From the NCBI RefSeq assembly GCF_008831285.2, contig NC_045146.1:5344972-5408971 (forward strand): DNA of 64,000 bases. Direction: 5' to 3'. Under the pieces are notes generated by a model, which worked only from the letters and a program-made list of their open reading frames with translations, searched no databases and was not told the origin of the DNA. The DNA is from Nymphaea colorata. Taxonomy: Eukaryota; Streptophyta; Magnoliopsida; Nymphaeales; Nymphaeaceae. The translations under genes were made by a program, and so were the position numbers. Below, in pieces: positions 11,430 through 23,099 of this stretch. Within the stretch, counting starts at the first letter, position 1. Every line of letters starts with the position of its first letter.

Positions 11430-12560
11430 TTCGTCAGTCCTAAACATTTCTATTAATCCACCAATTGTAATTGATCAAGGACTCACAACTGGAGTATACC
11501 ACTGCTAAGTTGACAACCATCCTAACATCCATGGCAAGAACTAACTACCATAATCACTTTTAATAAGTATTATACACTCTTTTAAGCTCTGTCAACGTTT
11601 CCATCCTTTGCAGATGGCCATTTTTAGGAATCTAGATAACTCATCTAACACTAAACGCATCCTCTTTCTCAAGTATTTTGTCAATGCCAATAGTAGAAAT
11701 TGATGCATTAGTACGTAACACTTATGGCTTTTAAGTTCTAAACCTTAATGTTCTTCAATGTGAACACACTTCAAAGTGTCTGATGAATAACCATTTGGCA
11801 CCTCAATGAGCTTTAGTTCCTTGCAAAACATTTGTTTCATGATTTTGCTTGTATTAAATCAAATAGGTGGCCTTATCCAATGCCTCAAACTGCAATCAGT
11901 GAAATAAGTAGGCATCACTGTAGTTCTTTGTTTTTCTTTAAATATATACGAAGTATCCTTAAAGTATTGTAACAACTTTATTTTTGATATGTATGATATT
12001 CTGCATATGGGACGACAATTTATGCTCCAATAAAGAAAATCAAAGAAGATATTTTTTCTTCCATTTGTATGACATGTATGTCTCTTCTCTATCATGCATG
12101 AAATTTGTATTAGAAATTGGGACATGGGCATATTTTAATAGAATACTGCTATCCCATGGTTGCATATTCATATGAAATAATATTGTTTTATGACAAAAAT
12201 TGGCAAAGATCCATGTAGTATTTCTTTTATTAGACTTCAATTGACGAGTGAGTATCTTTGTGATGATAAGGCATGTTAATTTCCTTTTTGTGCTCCACCT
12301 GGACAAATTTTACATAAGTTGGAAAACAATTTGTAGTCCATAATAGAGTTGCTTTCTTTTGAAGTGTTATTGAAAAAGCTTTTACCCAAACCATCATACA
12401 CTTATGCACCAATAGTATGCCATATCTTCAATTCATTCATAAGTAGCTCTAAAAATACATCTATCTTCAGTATAGGCCATATAAGACCAGATATAAGTAG
12501 TGGCAACATAATGTACAACTGCTTCTTGACATTCACAATGGCAACCTCTATGGAACAAGT
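11430..12560 (-). pseudogene. CACTA (En/Spm) TNP2-type transposase relic
   Basis: Read on the minus strand, short blocks follow the order of TNP2 transposases. Near 12540-12400 is IMLPLLISG followed by KIDVFLELLMNELK. Near 12360-12310, ATLLWTTNCFPTYVKF corresponds to the family's ALLWTxNDFPxYxNLSGWSTKG, and RWSTKRKLTC follows in the next frame near 12300. Near 11735-11590 is GLELKSHKCYVLMHQFL continuing to LSRFLK, matching the family's GLKSHD-x-HxLMQ block. Near 11560-11450 MVVNLAV and a tryptophan-rich stretch occur. At least four frameshifts or stops make it non-functional. The CACTA element ends were not found. Confidence 0.65.
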
Positions 12561-12965
12561 ATGACCATCAATGTAATATTGAAGCCATTCAATGTCTTAT
12601 GTAAGCAAAGCTATCACTTGTCAATCCAAGCATAACATTTTGAAAATAAAAAGCAAATGTAATTCACTAAAAAACAAATGAATGAATATACAAGATGCTT
12701 TAGAATTTTGCTTACCTTGTGATACTAACCATGCCTTTTCACAGTACAGTTCTATTTTAGATTACATGATCAACCATTTAAGTCATAATGTTAAGTGGGA
12801 ATATTGCATAAATTTGAAAGGGACTTTATGTTTTTCAGATGATGCATTTTTAGTTGCACATTATGTAATTTTCATCAACTTTTTCATCTTGATAATCTAA
12901 AAACATCACAGAAATTTTTATTGACATCTTTACAATATAATAACTCTTTTGTGCAAAGGTTACTT
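12561..12965. other. Unassigned, possibly 5' part of the CACTA relic
   Basis: On the minus strand this lies just upstream of the TNP2 blocks, and short fragments such as EKAWLVSQG could be N-terminal transposase. The match is too weak to assign. Confidence 0.2.
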
Positions 12966-13651
12966 TTCTCACAAGCACGAGCTTTGTAACAATCTTTTTG
13001 CTTCATTCAAAAACAACAATAAATTCACGCCTTTTGAGTATGCTTCTCACAACAATTCATGCATCTTAAAAGGCTTGCTTTAACCATTATCACACTTTAT
13101 GTCAAACAAATATAAAATAAATAAAAAATTAAACACCTTTTACAATGAGAATATAGTTCATTATATGTGTATGACCATTCATGTCAATAGTTACCCTTGT
13201 TTTTGAGTTTAAATTCTTGAAATATGTTTTAAAATTTCATGTACAAAATTTGCTTCATTTCCAAACAATTGAACACTATTTTTCATGGGTGACAATTTAT
13301 GTTTAATTTTCTTACAAGCACGAGCTTTATAACAATCTTTTTGCTTCATTCAAAAACAAGAATAAATTCACGCCTTTTGATTATGTTTCTCACAACAATT
13401 CGTGCATCTTAAATGACTTCCTCTAACAATTATCGCACTTTATGTCAAACATATATAAAATAAATAACAAATTTATACACTTTTTACAATGAGAATATAG
13501 TTCATTATATGTGTATGACCATTCATGTCAATAGTTACCCTTGTTTTTGAGTTGAAATTATTGAAATATATTTTAAAATTTCATGTACAAAATTTGCTTC
13601 ATTTCCAAACAATTGAACACTATTTTTCATGGGTGACAATTTATGTTCACT
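12966..13651. repeat. 343-bp direct tandem duplication
   Basis: Copy 1 is 12966-13308 and copy 2 is 13309-13651, both starting at TTCTCACAAGCACGAGC or TTCTTACAAGCACGAGC and ending at GGGTGACAATTTATGTT. The copies differ at only a small number of positions by eye, so the duplication is younger than the surrounding decay. On the minus strand both copies carry a small Cys-rich stretch (CDNC, then TNCCEKH in a second frame), which I cannot assign. Confidence 0.85.
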
Positions 13652-14490
13652 ATGATAGTACCAAATAGTATATCTCTTAAGAAAACCATCACATATTTGT
13701 GTCAATTTTCACTATTTGATATGCACAATTGCAACAATTTCGAGAAAGACATATGAGTCTTTCATTAGCCACTGAATTGTTGGCATAGCTAAGTAGATAA
13801 AATACTCTACATCACATATACTCGACATTGGTCCAAAATACAAAATATATCTCCAAATATTACTTTATGATCATAATAATGTCATATAAGACAGGTACAA
13901 ATCACATTTATAATTATTATATATGTTTTGGCATATTCAAAACTTATGTCCTCCATGACAATTCATATGACTTGCACTATTATCAAAATATAAGTGCTTA
14001 TAAGATTGGTTATAAAAATGTTTTCCAAAGATTGAAAAAAGAACATTCTAGGAAGAAAAATTTGCTTTTATAATATGCAACATATGCTTGTCACATGCAA
14101 AACATACACATATATGATAATGCATGAAGTATATAGTATTTAATCATAAATATTATGAATTTGTCTATGTTTAAAGTGTAGTTACACATCTTTATGTTGT
14201 TTCAAGAGTCAAGGTGCATTAGTTCAAATTTTTTACCAATTCGTAGTCAAAACAAAAGATTTAGAGTATAAATAGTGCAATATGGAGGTCAAAGAGAAAA
14301 ATCATCCGGAACAGTTAATCTCATACGTGAAGAGAAACCCAGAAGAGGATTGAAGCCTAGATTTGATTTCCACTAGCAACAATATGGAAAACCACTTGAC
14401 TCTCGTAAAATGAATTTTTAAAATTCATATGAAGAACATGAGGATTATGTGGCAGACTTTTTAGCCATGTTATTTCACACATCATTTACC
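13652..14490. other. AT-rich sequence without recognised features
   Basis: Very AT-rich. One 81-residue open frame at 13828-14073 has no recognisable motif and a composition expected from AT-rich noise. No transposon ends were recognised. Confidence 0.4.
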
Positions 14491-14499
14491 ATCATGTGG

Positions 14500-15720
14500 T
14501 GTTTGGATTCAGCTAAAGATTTGGATAAAGTGCTTTGGTAATTTATTTCCTGAAAGATGAGTCTTTTTCAAGAAATGCATAATATCTAACAACAAATCCA
14601 TGTAAGACATGGCAATGTACCTAAATTGAATCGCAACATACTCAAAGATGAATATTCCAATTTATTGATGAAAGAAGTGTCTTTGCCTAGGACTTTATTT
14701 TAAACATTGTAGGACTCCAAGGGCAGCTTGTAGGTAAGGTTGACAAGAACCAACAATTAATCTATCCAAAATGTGTACCAAATATACATATATCTGATTG
14801 TAAGTTATTCAAATAAATTAAGCGATCAATTGTCAACCAATACATGCCTAGGAGCTCACCATCATTGAAAGTGAGGCTAGGTTTTTATAACATGGAAAAT
14901 TTTTTATAAAATTTTCGACAAAGGCATTTCTTTCTAGAATTTTTGAAATATAACTTTTGTTAAGAGAGAAAAGTACCTTTTATGGATTAACTAACTTCAA
15001 TTCTAAAGAAAAAAAATGTAGAGGGCCCAAATCATTCATGTGAAAATTTTGGTTGAGAAATTCCTCTGCATTGGAGATTGCATATTAATTGTTATCTATG
15101 ATAACCAAATCATTGACATACATAAGTACACCAGTGAAATTATCACCTTAGACAAATGCAAATAGAGTATAATCATTCTTTGTTTGGTCAAACCCATATT
15201 TCTTTGAAACATGTGAGAAATTTTGGAGAACTAGTTCCTTTGAGCTTGTTCCAAACTATTTGATGATTTCAATTCAATACGAGAACAAGAGACCTAGAGT
15301 GAGGTCCATGTGTTTTTTTGCATGAATGCCCAAAAAAAAAGACACATTATGAACATGCATTTGGCATATAACCTAATTCCTTGCACTACAAAATGGCAAG
15401 AAAGCAATTTGACTAAAAAGATATTGGCAATAGGCATGAAAATTTCATTGCAGTAGGGGCCCTCTTCTTAGGGATACCTCTTGCCTAAAAAAATAGTTTA
15501 ATATCTTTCTCTAGAGCCATCACATTTATATTTTATTCTATATATCTATTCGCACTTACTAATTTAACTCCTTCTCAAAAGGTAGTAATGTTCCAAATGT
15601 TGTTGGCTTGGAACACATCTTTTCTTACTCCACTATTCTCTTGGCAACCTTACAAGAATAAGCAATTTCAATCAAGGACGACATAGACAAAATGAAGGTA
15701 TGATGTTTTGAAGAAAACTG
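14500..15720 (-). pseudogene. Decayed copia reverse transcriptase / RNase H fragment
   Basis: Minus-strand reading, several frames. Near 15620-15530 is KLVSANRYIE with MALEKDIK, the RT N-terminal block. Near 15370-15300, MHVHNVSFFLGIHAKKHMDL corresponds to the LDVxNAFLxGxLxExVYM block. Near 15220-15110 come KKYGFDQTKNDYTLF and GVLMYVNDLVI; the asparagine replaces the catalytic aspartate of YVDD. Near 15070-14990 is FHMNDLGPLHFF. Near 14830-14560 an LIYLNNLQSDI block and degenerate RNase H text follow. It is clearly inactive, and gag, protease and integrase are absent. Confidence 0.65.
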
Positions 15721-16265
15721 ATTGCATAAAACTAATTGAGCAAGAGATAACCATTTCGGATTTACTTAGTAGCATATAGAAGCTTGATTGGATGGTTGAG
15801 TGAGTGCAATAATAAACTCTATGCCAAGGAGGTTTGCAACTGAATATGAGTGCATCTTTGAATTTCATTATTTGAATAATGGGTAGGGGTTTGAAGAATT
15901 TGATTCCTAGAGAGGCTCTTGATTTTATTTTAATTGGTGACCATTGGTTCCAATGATAGGTTATACAGGTTTACACTCAAAGGTATAATTTTTTGGTTGA
16001 AAAGATGGTTTAGAGTTTTGAATAAAGTCAAATTCTTCTCATCATAGCAATGTGGTAAAATCTATTATGGGCTATGCATTTGAATGGAGTAGTATTTTAT
16101 AGTAAATTACATCTCTACCTGTTATAATTTTATTTGGATCCAGATCATATAACTAATAGGCCAGTTCCCTATGAGGATAGGCTAAAAAGGTTCATATTTT
16201 GACACTAGTTTTGAATTTGTTTTTATGAAACTCAATATTGGTAGCAACACAAAAACAAAAGAAAA
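15721..16265. other. Unassigned AT-rich spacer
   Basis: Lies between two copia relics. I see no open frame of interest, terminal repeat or RNA gene. Confidence 0.35.
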
Positions 16266-16499
16266 TTTTTAGGGGGCATTTAGATGACACACTAAAACTT
16301 ATTTTTATAGGTAAAAATGATTTTTGTTTTCAAACCACCATTTCATGACTTCCATTAACCCTAATCCTTGACTAAATAAGGAATAGGGGCGGTAACTAAG
16401 AATTACAATGGGAGTCCATAGACTCATAGAATCTTTAAAAACAATCTTCTAACAAAAGACTTACGATGCGAGCTAATTTACCAAAAACCTCAATTTTTA

Positions 16500-19400
16500 A
16501 CTCTCAACGCTCCCCTTCAAGCTAGAACATCGATATCAACCATGCTTAACTTGTTATGTGTCGTGTGAACTCAACAATGGGAAGTGGTTTGGTAAAGACA
16601 ACAACAACTTGCTCTTTTAAAGGCACATAACCTATAGAGGTAACTCCTGTCTGTATCATGTCATAGATTTAATGACAATCCCCTTCTATGTGTTTGGTTC
16701 TCACATAAAAGGCAAGATTGTTAGCAATATATATGGCAGCCTTATTGTCGCACTAAATTTTCATAGGAAAAAGTACATGCACCCTCTATATGTTGACTCA
16801 ACACTTGATTTGGCAACCACTGCTTGCTTTTTACTTTTATATGTTACCAAATTACCACCTACAAAAGCATAAAAGTCAGTTGTGGACTTCCTATCATCAA
16901 GGGATCCACATAGTCGGCATTAGTATAAGCTTCAACTTCCAATTATTCTCCCTTTTTGAATAACAGTCCTTTGTTAGCAAAGGATTTAAGATATTTGAGA
17001 ACTATTAGTGTTTCATCTTAATGAACTTTCTTAGATTTGTCTATGAACTAACTCAATTTGCTAACAATAGGACATGTATTCAGCATCATCATAGTCATAT
17101 AAAGGAGTTTCCCAATAAGGAATCTAATGATTTACGTTCCACATATTATTACTCATCATCATGAAGATGTAGCTTGGGGCTTATTAAGATGTTCATAGAC
17201 TTTGCTCCCAACATATTTGTCTCTTGCAATAGATCAAAGACATACTTCTCTATGATAGAACAACACCTTTTTTTATTCCTTACAACCTCTATTTCAAGAA
17301 ATTGTCTAAGAGGTCCAAGGTCTTTGATCACAAATCATTTTTGAAGGTATAGTTTACTAATTAAAATAATCATCTGCCAAAATAATGTCATCTACATAGG
17401 CGACCATCACCACAATTCTTTTAGAGCTCTTCTTTATGAATAATGAATGATGTGAGGGTGATCTTTGAAAACCAAATTCCTACACAACCTTGAATAATTT
17501 ATGTAACCATGCATAGGGAATTTGCTTCAGGCAATATGTATGGCTTTCTTGACTCGGCACACCTTTCCACAATCCCCCTTATTGCTTGAACCCAATGGTT
17601 ATTGGTTATAAGCTGTTTCTAAGAAATCACCTATAAAAATGCATTATTCACATCAAGCTACCATAGAAATCACAAGGTAGATGGTCCCCAATCATGTGTC
17701 TCAAAGAAATTGACTCTATAACTTTGAGTTTACCCCTTTACTACCAGACAAGCCTTATACCTCTCCATGGAGCCATCAATGATATTTGTTTGTGAATACC
17801 CATTTAGATCCAATACCGATCCCAGATGGTGGATCATACTAGTTTCCAAGTTCCACGAGAAGTCAAGGCATTGATTTCTTCTTGCATAGCTTTGCCTCCA
17901 TTTAGGATTTAAAAGAGCTTGCTAATGATGCATAAGAATAGACTCAGTAGACTTAGATATGGTTGCATATGCTTTCCAATATGATTTAAGAAGCAAAGTG
18001 AGCAATGGGGTGCGATGTACATTGTCACTTTCCTTTACATAGGATAATAGGTAAATCTTCTTCTTCTACAGAAAGAGACTCTGCAAGGCTGCTAGGATCA
18101 CTATCAGGCTCATCAAAATTATCAAGTGTATGCACCTCCTGAGAGAGAGTCGATGGAGAGTCATAAGGAGGAGGCTATCTTTGAGCATATACTAGTGAAG
18201 GGTCCTGGAACCAAGTGGATGAGTACATGGGAACCAAAGGACTAACACATGGGACAAACACTTATGGAAAAGGTAGAATGGGGAGAGGAAATGAATGAGG
18301 CACCTCAGTAGTGGCATGGGACAAAAAAAAGATTACGACTTGAAGAATGTGACATCCGCACTGGCATACTCTCATTTAGATGTGTGTCAAAGCACCTCTA
18401 CCCCTTATAATATTTAGGATAGCCAACCACACATTTAATGACTTGAGCTCCAAGTGTATTTCTAGTTGGTCCCAATATGTGAACAAAGTATGTACAACTG
18501 ACAACTTTAGGCATAGTATCAGACAATGAGCACTTATGATAGAGTAACTGAATATAAATTTTGATCATCAATGGAAGAGGTAGGGAACATGATTTTAAAG
18601 CATAAAGGTTCGAGTGACATTGAAGAGGTGTTTATGTTTTCTTTTGGCTGCCTCATTTTGTTGAGAGGTGTGTGCACATGTGAATTGAAAACAATTTTTT
18701 TGGTTTTGTAACATTTTAACAATGGTGCATTTTTAAATTCTAGAGTATTATCAATATGAACACACTTGACTAAATAACCAAACTGAGTTCTTATTTCAAG
18801 AATGAACACTTTGAGTATATAAATGAGTTTTGACCTTTCTTTTAACAGGAACACCCATGACACTCTAGAATCATCATCGACAATGACTAAATATTAGCAA
18901 AACTTAGACCAACTAGGAATTATACTAGGTCCTCATACATCCACATAAATATAATCAAAGGAACTCACTAAAAGGACGTTGACTGGAAGACAACATGTGA
19001 ATGTTTCTTGAGTTTACATGCTTCACACTAGAAGAAAGCTAAAGAAGAAATCTACTAAACAACAAGATGAAATTTAGACAAATAGGGATAATAAAGTTGG
19101 AGGTGCCACTAGAAAGGATTAGTACTTGACTCCATAAATGATGCAACTCCAACTGATTGAGAATGTCTCATTCCTCATGGCCTCTACCAATCATCTTCTT
19201 TCTCGATAAGTCCTGAAAAATACATGAACCAGATAAAAAAAATTGACACATAGAAAACCTCTTCTATGTGCAATGTGAGAGATATCTGAACATCTCCTTG
19301 TCCCACAACAACAGACATTCTCCCATCTGCCAACCTAACATGACAAGACTTGGAAAACTTCTACACAAAAGAAAAACTATGTTTTCCCACAAAAGTACCT

Positions 19401-20650
19401 TGATGCACTGGAGTCGACTATCCATATATTCCATGTATCCTTTGTCACCACACCGGCTGAAAAGGTTGTATCAGACATAGTTGTGGAAGTAAAAGTAGAT
19501 CCAGACCATTGAGCAAGAAGATATTTATACTCAGCACGACTAACACTAAGGGTAACTATATCAACAAAGGGTCTGGATTATGTTGAACTGTAGGAGAAGC
19601 AACCTGAGTGTTACCTATGGGAAATGCAATCTAAGCTGTGGTCTTACCAAGAGATGGAGCAAATGAAGAAGAGGAATAGTCATTTTTATTCCAACACCTA
19701 TCCTCCAAATATCCTTGCCTTCCGCAAAACGTCACTAGAGCTTTCAACAGCCTACAGTCCCTCTATCACCACCTCTTCCACAAGATGGTAAGAAAGAGCC
19801 GCGTCCATGACCCCCAATAATTACCATCACTAAGAAGGACAGCTAAGCTTATTATAGGCATCTACAAGTTTAGGAATTTATCTCTATATGCACATGCACC
19901 TTAGCAATGTGTACTCAAGAGACAACCATGATAAGAAATTTGCCACCATAGTTTGCTCCAGATGAGTTTGTAACAAGCTTTGCATGAAGTTCAACCTACA
20001 TTCAACCTTTCATTGGCAGACTTGACTAAAGAGAAGTACTGAACAAGGTCTTGAGCTCCCTACTGGAATTAAAAAATCTCTTGCTCCACCTATAAAATTC
20101 TGCTCACATTCTCATCTTAACAGCATGTCTCTCGCAGAAATTCTCATATATATCTGGCTATGGTATAGTAACATAAGCTAGTGGAAATGTGCAACTAGAC
20201 GTTGTTCATAATCTAGATTATGGCAATACTATTATCTTCCTTCCAAGGGACATATTTTCCCACCTTTTGATTTGGCTCTTCATCATCAATAATTTGAGTT
20301 TTTTGGCATCTAATTACTAACATCGTAAATATGTGTGACCATATTTCGTAACTAATGCCATCTAATTTTAATAGTTGACCCATATGAGAAAGGGTTAGCA
20401 AAAAGCTTTCTAATCTGCCACATGAGTCACCAATATTTTTATCTTTAGCCATGAATCCTACTAACAATGAAATAAGTATTGTGTTACAAAGAATAGGAAC
20501 TACAATATAAAGTGGGCAGCAGCCGCCTAATGCACCGAATTGAAAAAACTTTAATGTCCTAGACAGTATGAGCAATATAGGAAACAAACTAAAAAAAAAG
20601 AACACCACAGAGATTAACATAAGAAACACAAACATTAGCTTTCAAAAGAT
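16500..20650 (-). pseudogene. Decayed full-order copia gag-pol
   Basis: Minus-strand order 5' to 3'. Gag lies at 20400-20215, with LDGISYEIWSHIF and PNQKVGKYVPWKEDN. A zinc-knuckle-like stretch is near 19720. The pre-integrase/integrase region spans about 19200-18530 (FKNAPLLKCYKTKK). The reverse transcriptase includes DGSMERYKACLVVKG near 17780, LDVNNAFL near 17650, and MIKDLGPLRQFLEIEV (17331-17284). RNase H includes GSLDDRKSTTDFYAFVGGNLV (16909-16850) and KSSVESTYR. The coding region ends at about 16510 with MVDIDVL and is followed by a purine-rich AAGGGGAG, a likely polypurine tract. Stops and frameshifts are numerous. Long terminal repeats could not be paired. Confidence 0.7.
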
Positions 20651-21177
20651 GTTAACCTCAAGTGCTAAGTCAACCAATTCATATCCAAAACTACTAATGT
20701 CCACGGTCAGAGGAAAGAGAAGAATCTCACATCATCAACAAGCTTTAAATCAACATAGCAAAAGACCAAAATCCACTCCAATAGATGATAGAAAACCGAC
20801 CAGTAATAATGACAACTCTAACCAAGAATCTACTATGTGAACAAAGATACAATTTCGGCAATCAGATTTGACCTGACGATTTCTTTTTCAATGTTGGAGA
20901 TGAAGCAACAGCAGAAATAAACAGGAATATGACTTTAACATATAGATCTGTACGAACACTGGGCTCTTGATGTCATCTTATCAGCATCCTCAACTCCCAA
21001 CAACATCAACCATTCCACAATGCAGCAATCCTTTTAGTGTAGATGGTAACCAACAATTTCAACAAAAAAAAAAAAGAATCTTGATCAATCTCCAAGACAT
21101 CTACTCCATTTCACTTCAAATCTCCATAGTACCAACTCAGCCTTATACTTTATGTCTTAACTCTGCCACGTTACTGT

Positions 21178-21305
21178 CATCCTACAATAACTTTTCATCC
21201 ATGCAGATTGAAACTTGCACATAGCAACATCAATCTCACCGACATCCTACAATAACTTTTCATCCATGCATATTGAAACTTGCACATAGCAACATCAATC
21301 TCACC
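21178..21305. repeat. 65-bp direct tandem duplication
   Basis: CATCCTACAATAACTTTTCA starts at 21178 and again at 21243; the two roughly 63-bp copies differ at about one position (ATGCAGATTG against ATGCATATTG). No function is apparent. Confidence 0.85.
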
Positions 21306-21528
21306 TTGTCATCGATCTAGGTTACTGAAAACTTGTTTTTGGCAAAAACTATCTTTCCAAAATAGAGTGAATAACTTTGGCACCCCTAGGTTATTCACAA
21401 AAAAAAAGATGTTTTGGTTCTATTGTCTAAACAGACAAACCAATTTTCAAAACTGATTATAAAAAAATTCTTTACAAACTAGTTTTCATAAAACCATTTC
21501 TTTAGTGTGCCATCCAAATGCTACCTTA

Positions 21529-22594
21529 GTTGATAAGAATTTGTCTCTTTTTGGAAGGAATCTTTTAAAAGGTGTTTTACCAACAATTCTAGTAAAGGGT
21601 ATTTCATTTATAAGTTATGAAACAACAAATATGTCATCACTCCAAAAAAGTTTGTAGGATTTCATGAAGTTGTAGAGCTCAAACAACTTCTAAAATAAGT
21701 TTGTGCTTTCACTTGACACGCAAGTTTTTGAAAAATTCAAACGTCATTTCGCAATGTCAAAATTTGTTAGAATGAATTGATAATCTTGTGAGAGAAAAAA
21801 TTCAATTCAGTTGTCCAGTTTAGGATTTTTGTGTTTCTAACAAGTTGATTTTGAACCATATAAAATATCCTAATATGAGCCTCTTAATTTCCTGTTTATA
21901 ACTCCTAAGATGGGCCCAGTTTAGCATCTCCATCTTATTGTATATCTTGCATCTTTGACCACCATGAAACATCAACCAAGATTCATCCACCGCTAAACAT
22001 TGGCTACTTCTATGCATGATTCCGAGAATGCGCACCTTTTAATGACTCATTAAGATACCATCATTGTCGTATTTACAACTCTGAGAGAAAGAAAATTCAC
22101 TCTATTTGTGGGCAAATGGTTCGGTGCATTTCCAAGCTAGCAGATGTTCTTTGTTTGCCACCTCAATTTAATAAGCTTACAATTGGAAATATTAGTCATG
22201 CAGTTGACAAGCCCAATGAAGTATGCATCACATAACAACCTAAGATTTCTTCATTTATCATCCAACAAACTTTTATTAGCAATTGCTGGCCACAAGTTAT
22301 TAACAAATCTGAGTGGGTCTGATATTATTTACATATCCACATATTTATTAACAAAAATTGTTTGCAAGATTTTGTTTTTTCACTTTCAACATGTTTCTTA
22401 TCATTTCAACCATAATGTGATTCTGACGTGGAGCATGTTAGCCTTAGGATCCCTTGTTGGGCTTGTCATAGATGAAATCAAGAACACAAGCACATTCTAT
22501 CCAAACAAACCCGTTGCAAAGTAAACCCAAATACATGAGTCATGCTCTATTTTAGTCATCATCACAATTTACACTCACTATATGCAAAATGGCT
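21529..22594. other. Unassigned sequence between transposon relics
   Basis: Two open frames (22144-22524 plus, 126 residues; 21820-22035 minus, 71 residues) lack recognisable motifs. No terminal repeats were recognised. Confidence 0.3.
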
Positions 22595-23086
22595 CTAATC
22601 CAAGTAGGTGCACAAGTCCAGCCAAAACCATAGGAAAAGTGGGAAATCTAAATAGAAGAAGAGAAGGAACCTCAGAATAGGGCCGAGGGCCAAGAGCAGC
22701 ATGGCAGAGTTAGAAGCTCTAAACTTGACGGCCATGTAATGGGGTAAAGAGTATTCCCTAGGGTCAAAACCCCAAATTGGATTAGATTCCCCACTACCCC
22801 TGTGTCTATGGGTTCTTCCTGGACCCAGCCTAGCTCTGCCCTTAGGGTGTGGCTGGGCTGGTATGTCGGGCTTGCCACAGAAGACAGAGCAACTTGGCCA
22901 AGGGTCACAAGTGATGGAGGCGCAGAAGGAGGGAGCCGGTCCTTGGGGCCCGATGCTTCTGCCTGAGTTGGATGTAGCATTCTTGGGCCACATTAGAGAG
23001 AAGGCCGAAGATGAGTTGCAATGGTGACCGAAGGAGAGACTCCTTTCAATGGGAGAGTCCGGTGACAATGGCTGGGTTGCCACCAA
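22595..23086 (-). other. GC-richer island with open frames on both strands
   Basis: About 490 bp that is visibly GC-richer than its AT-rich surroundings. On the minus strand a 163-residue frame runs ATG to stop, rich in Pro, Ser and Gly with a hydrophobic C-terminal end. On the plus strand another frame starts MAELEALNL near 22700 but stops soon after. I do not recognise either product. It could be a captured gene fragment, a first exon or an LTR/leader piece. Minus-strand coding is the longer option but is not established. Confidence 0.25.
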
Positions 23087-23099
23087 GGAACACCAGAGT

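Larger units (their letters stand above)
16272..21525. mobile_element. TIR-bounded 5.25 kb segment with TTA target duplication
   Basis: Left end GGGGGCATTTAGATGACACA at 16272, and right end reading on the minus strand GGTAGCATTTGGATGGCACA from 21525. The inverted repeats match at 21 of 25 positions through CACACTAAA. Both are flanked by TTA (16269-16271 and 21526-21528), the target duplication typical of PIF/Harbinger elements. The interior holds a minus-strand copia relic rather than a Harbinger transposase, so this could be a short Tourist-like element into which the copia element jumped, or a chance pairing of ends. Confidence 0.45.

Noticed and set aside
15393-15405. CACTA element terminus (GCACTACAAAA)
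   Set aside because: It lies within the copia RT relic and has no partner end.
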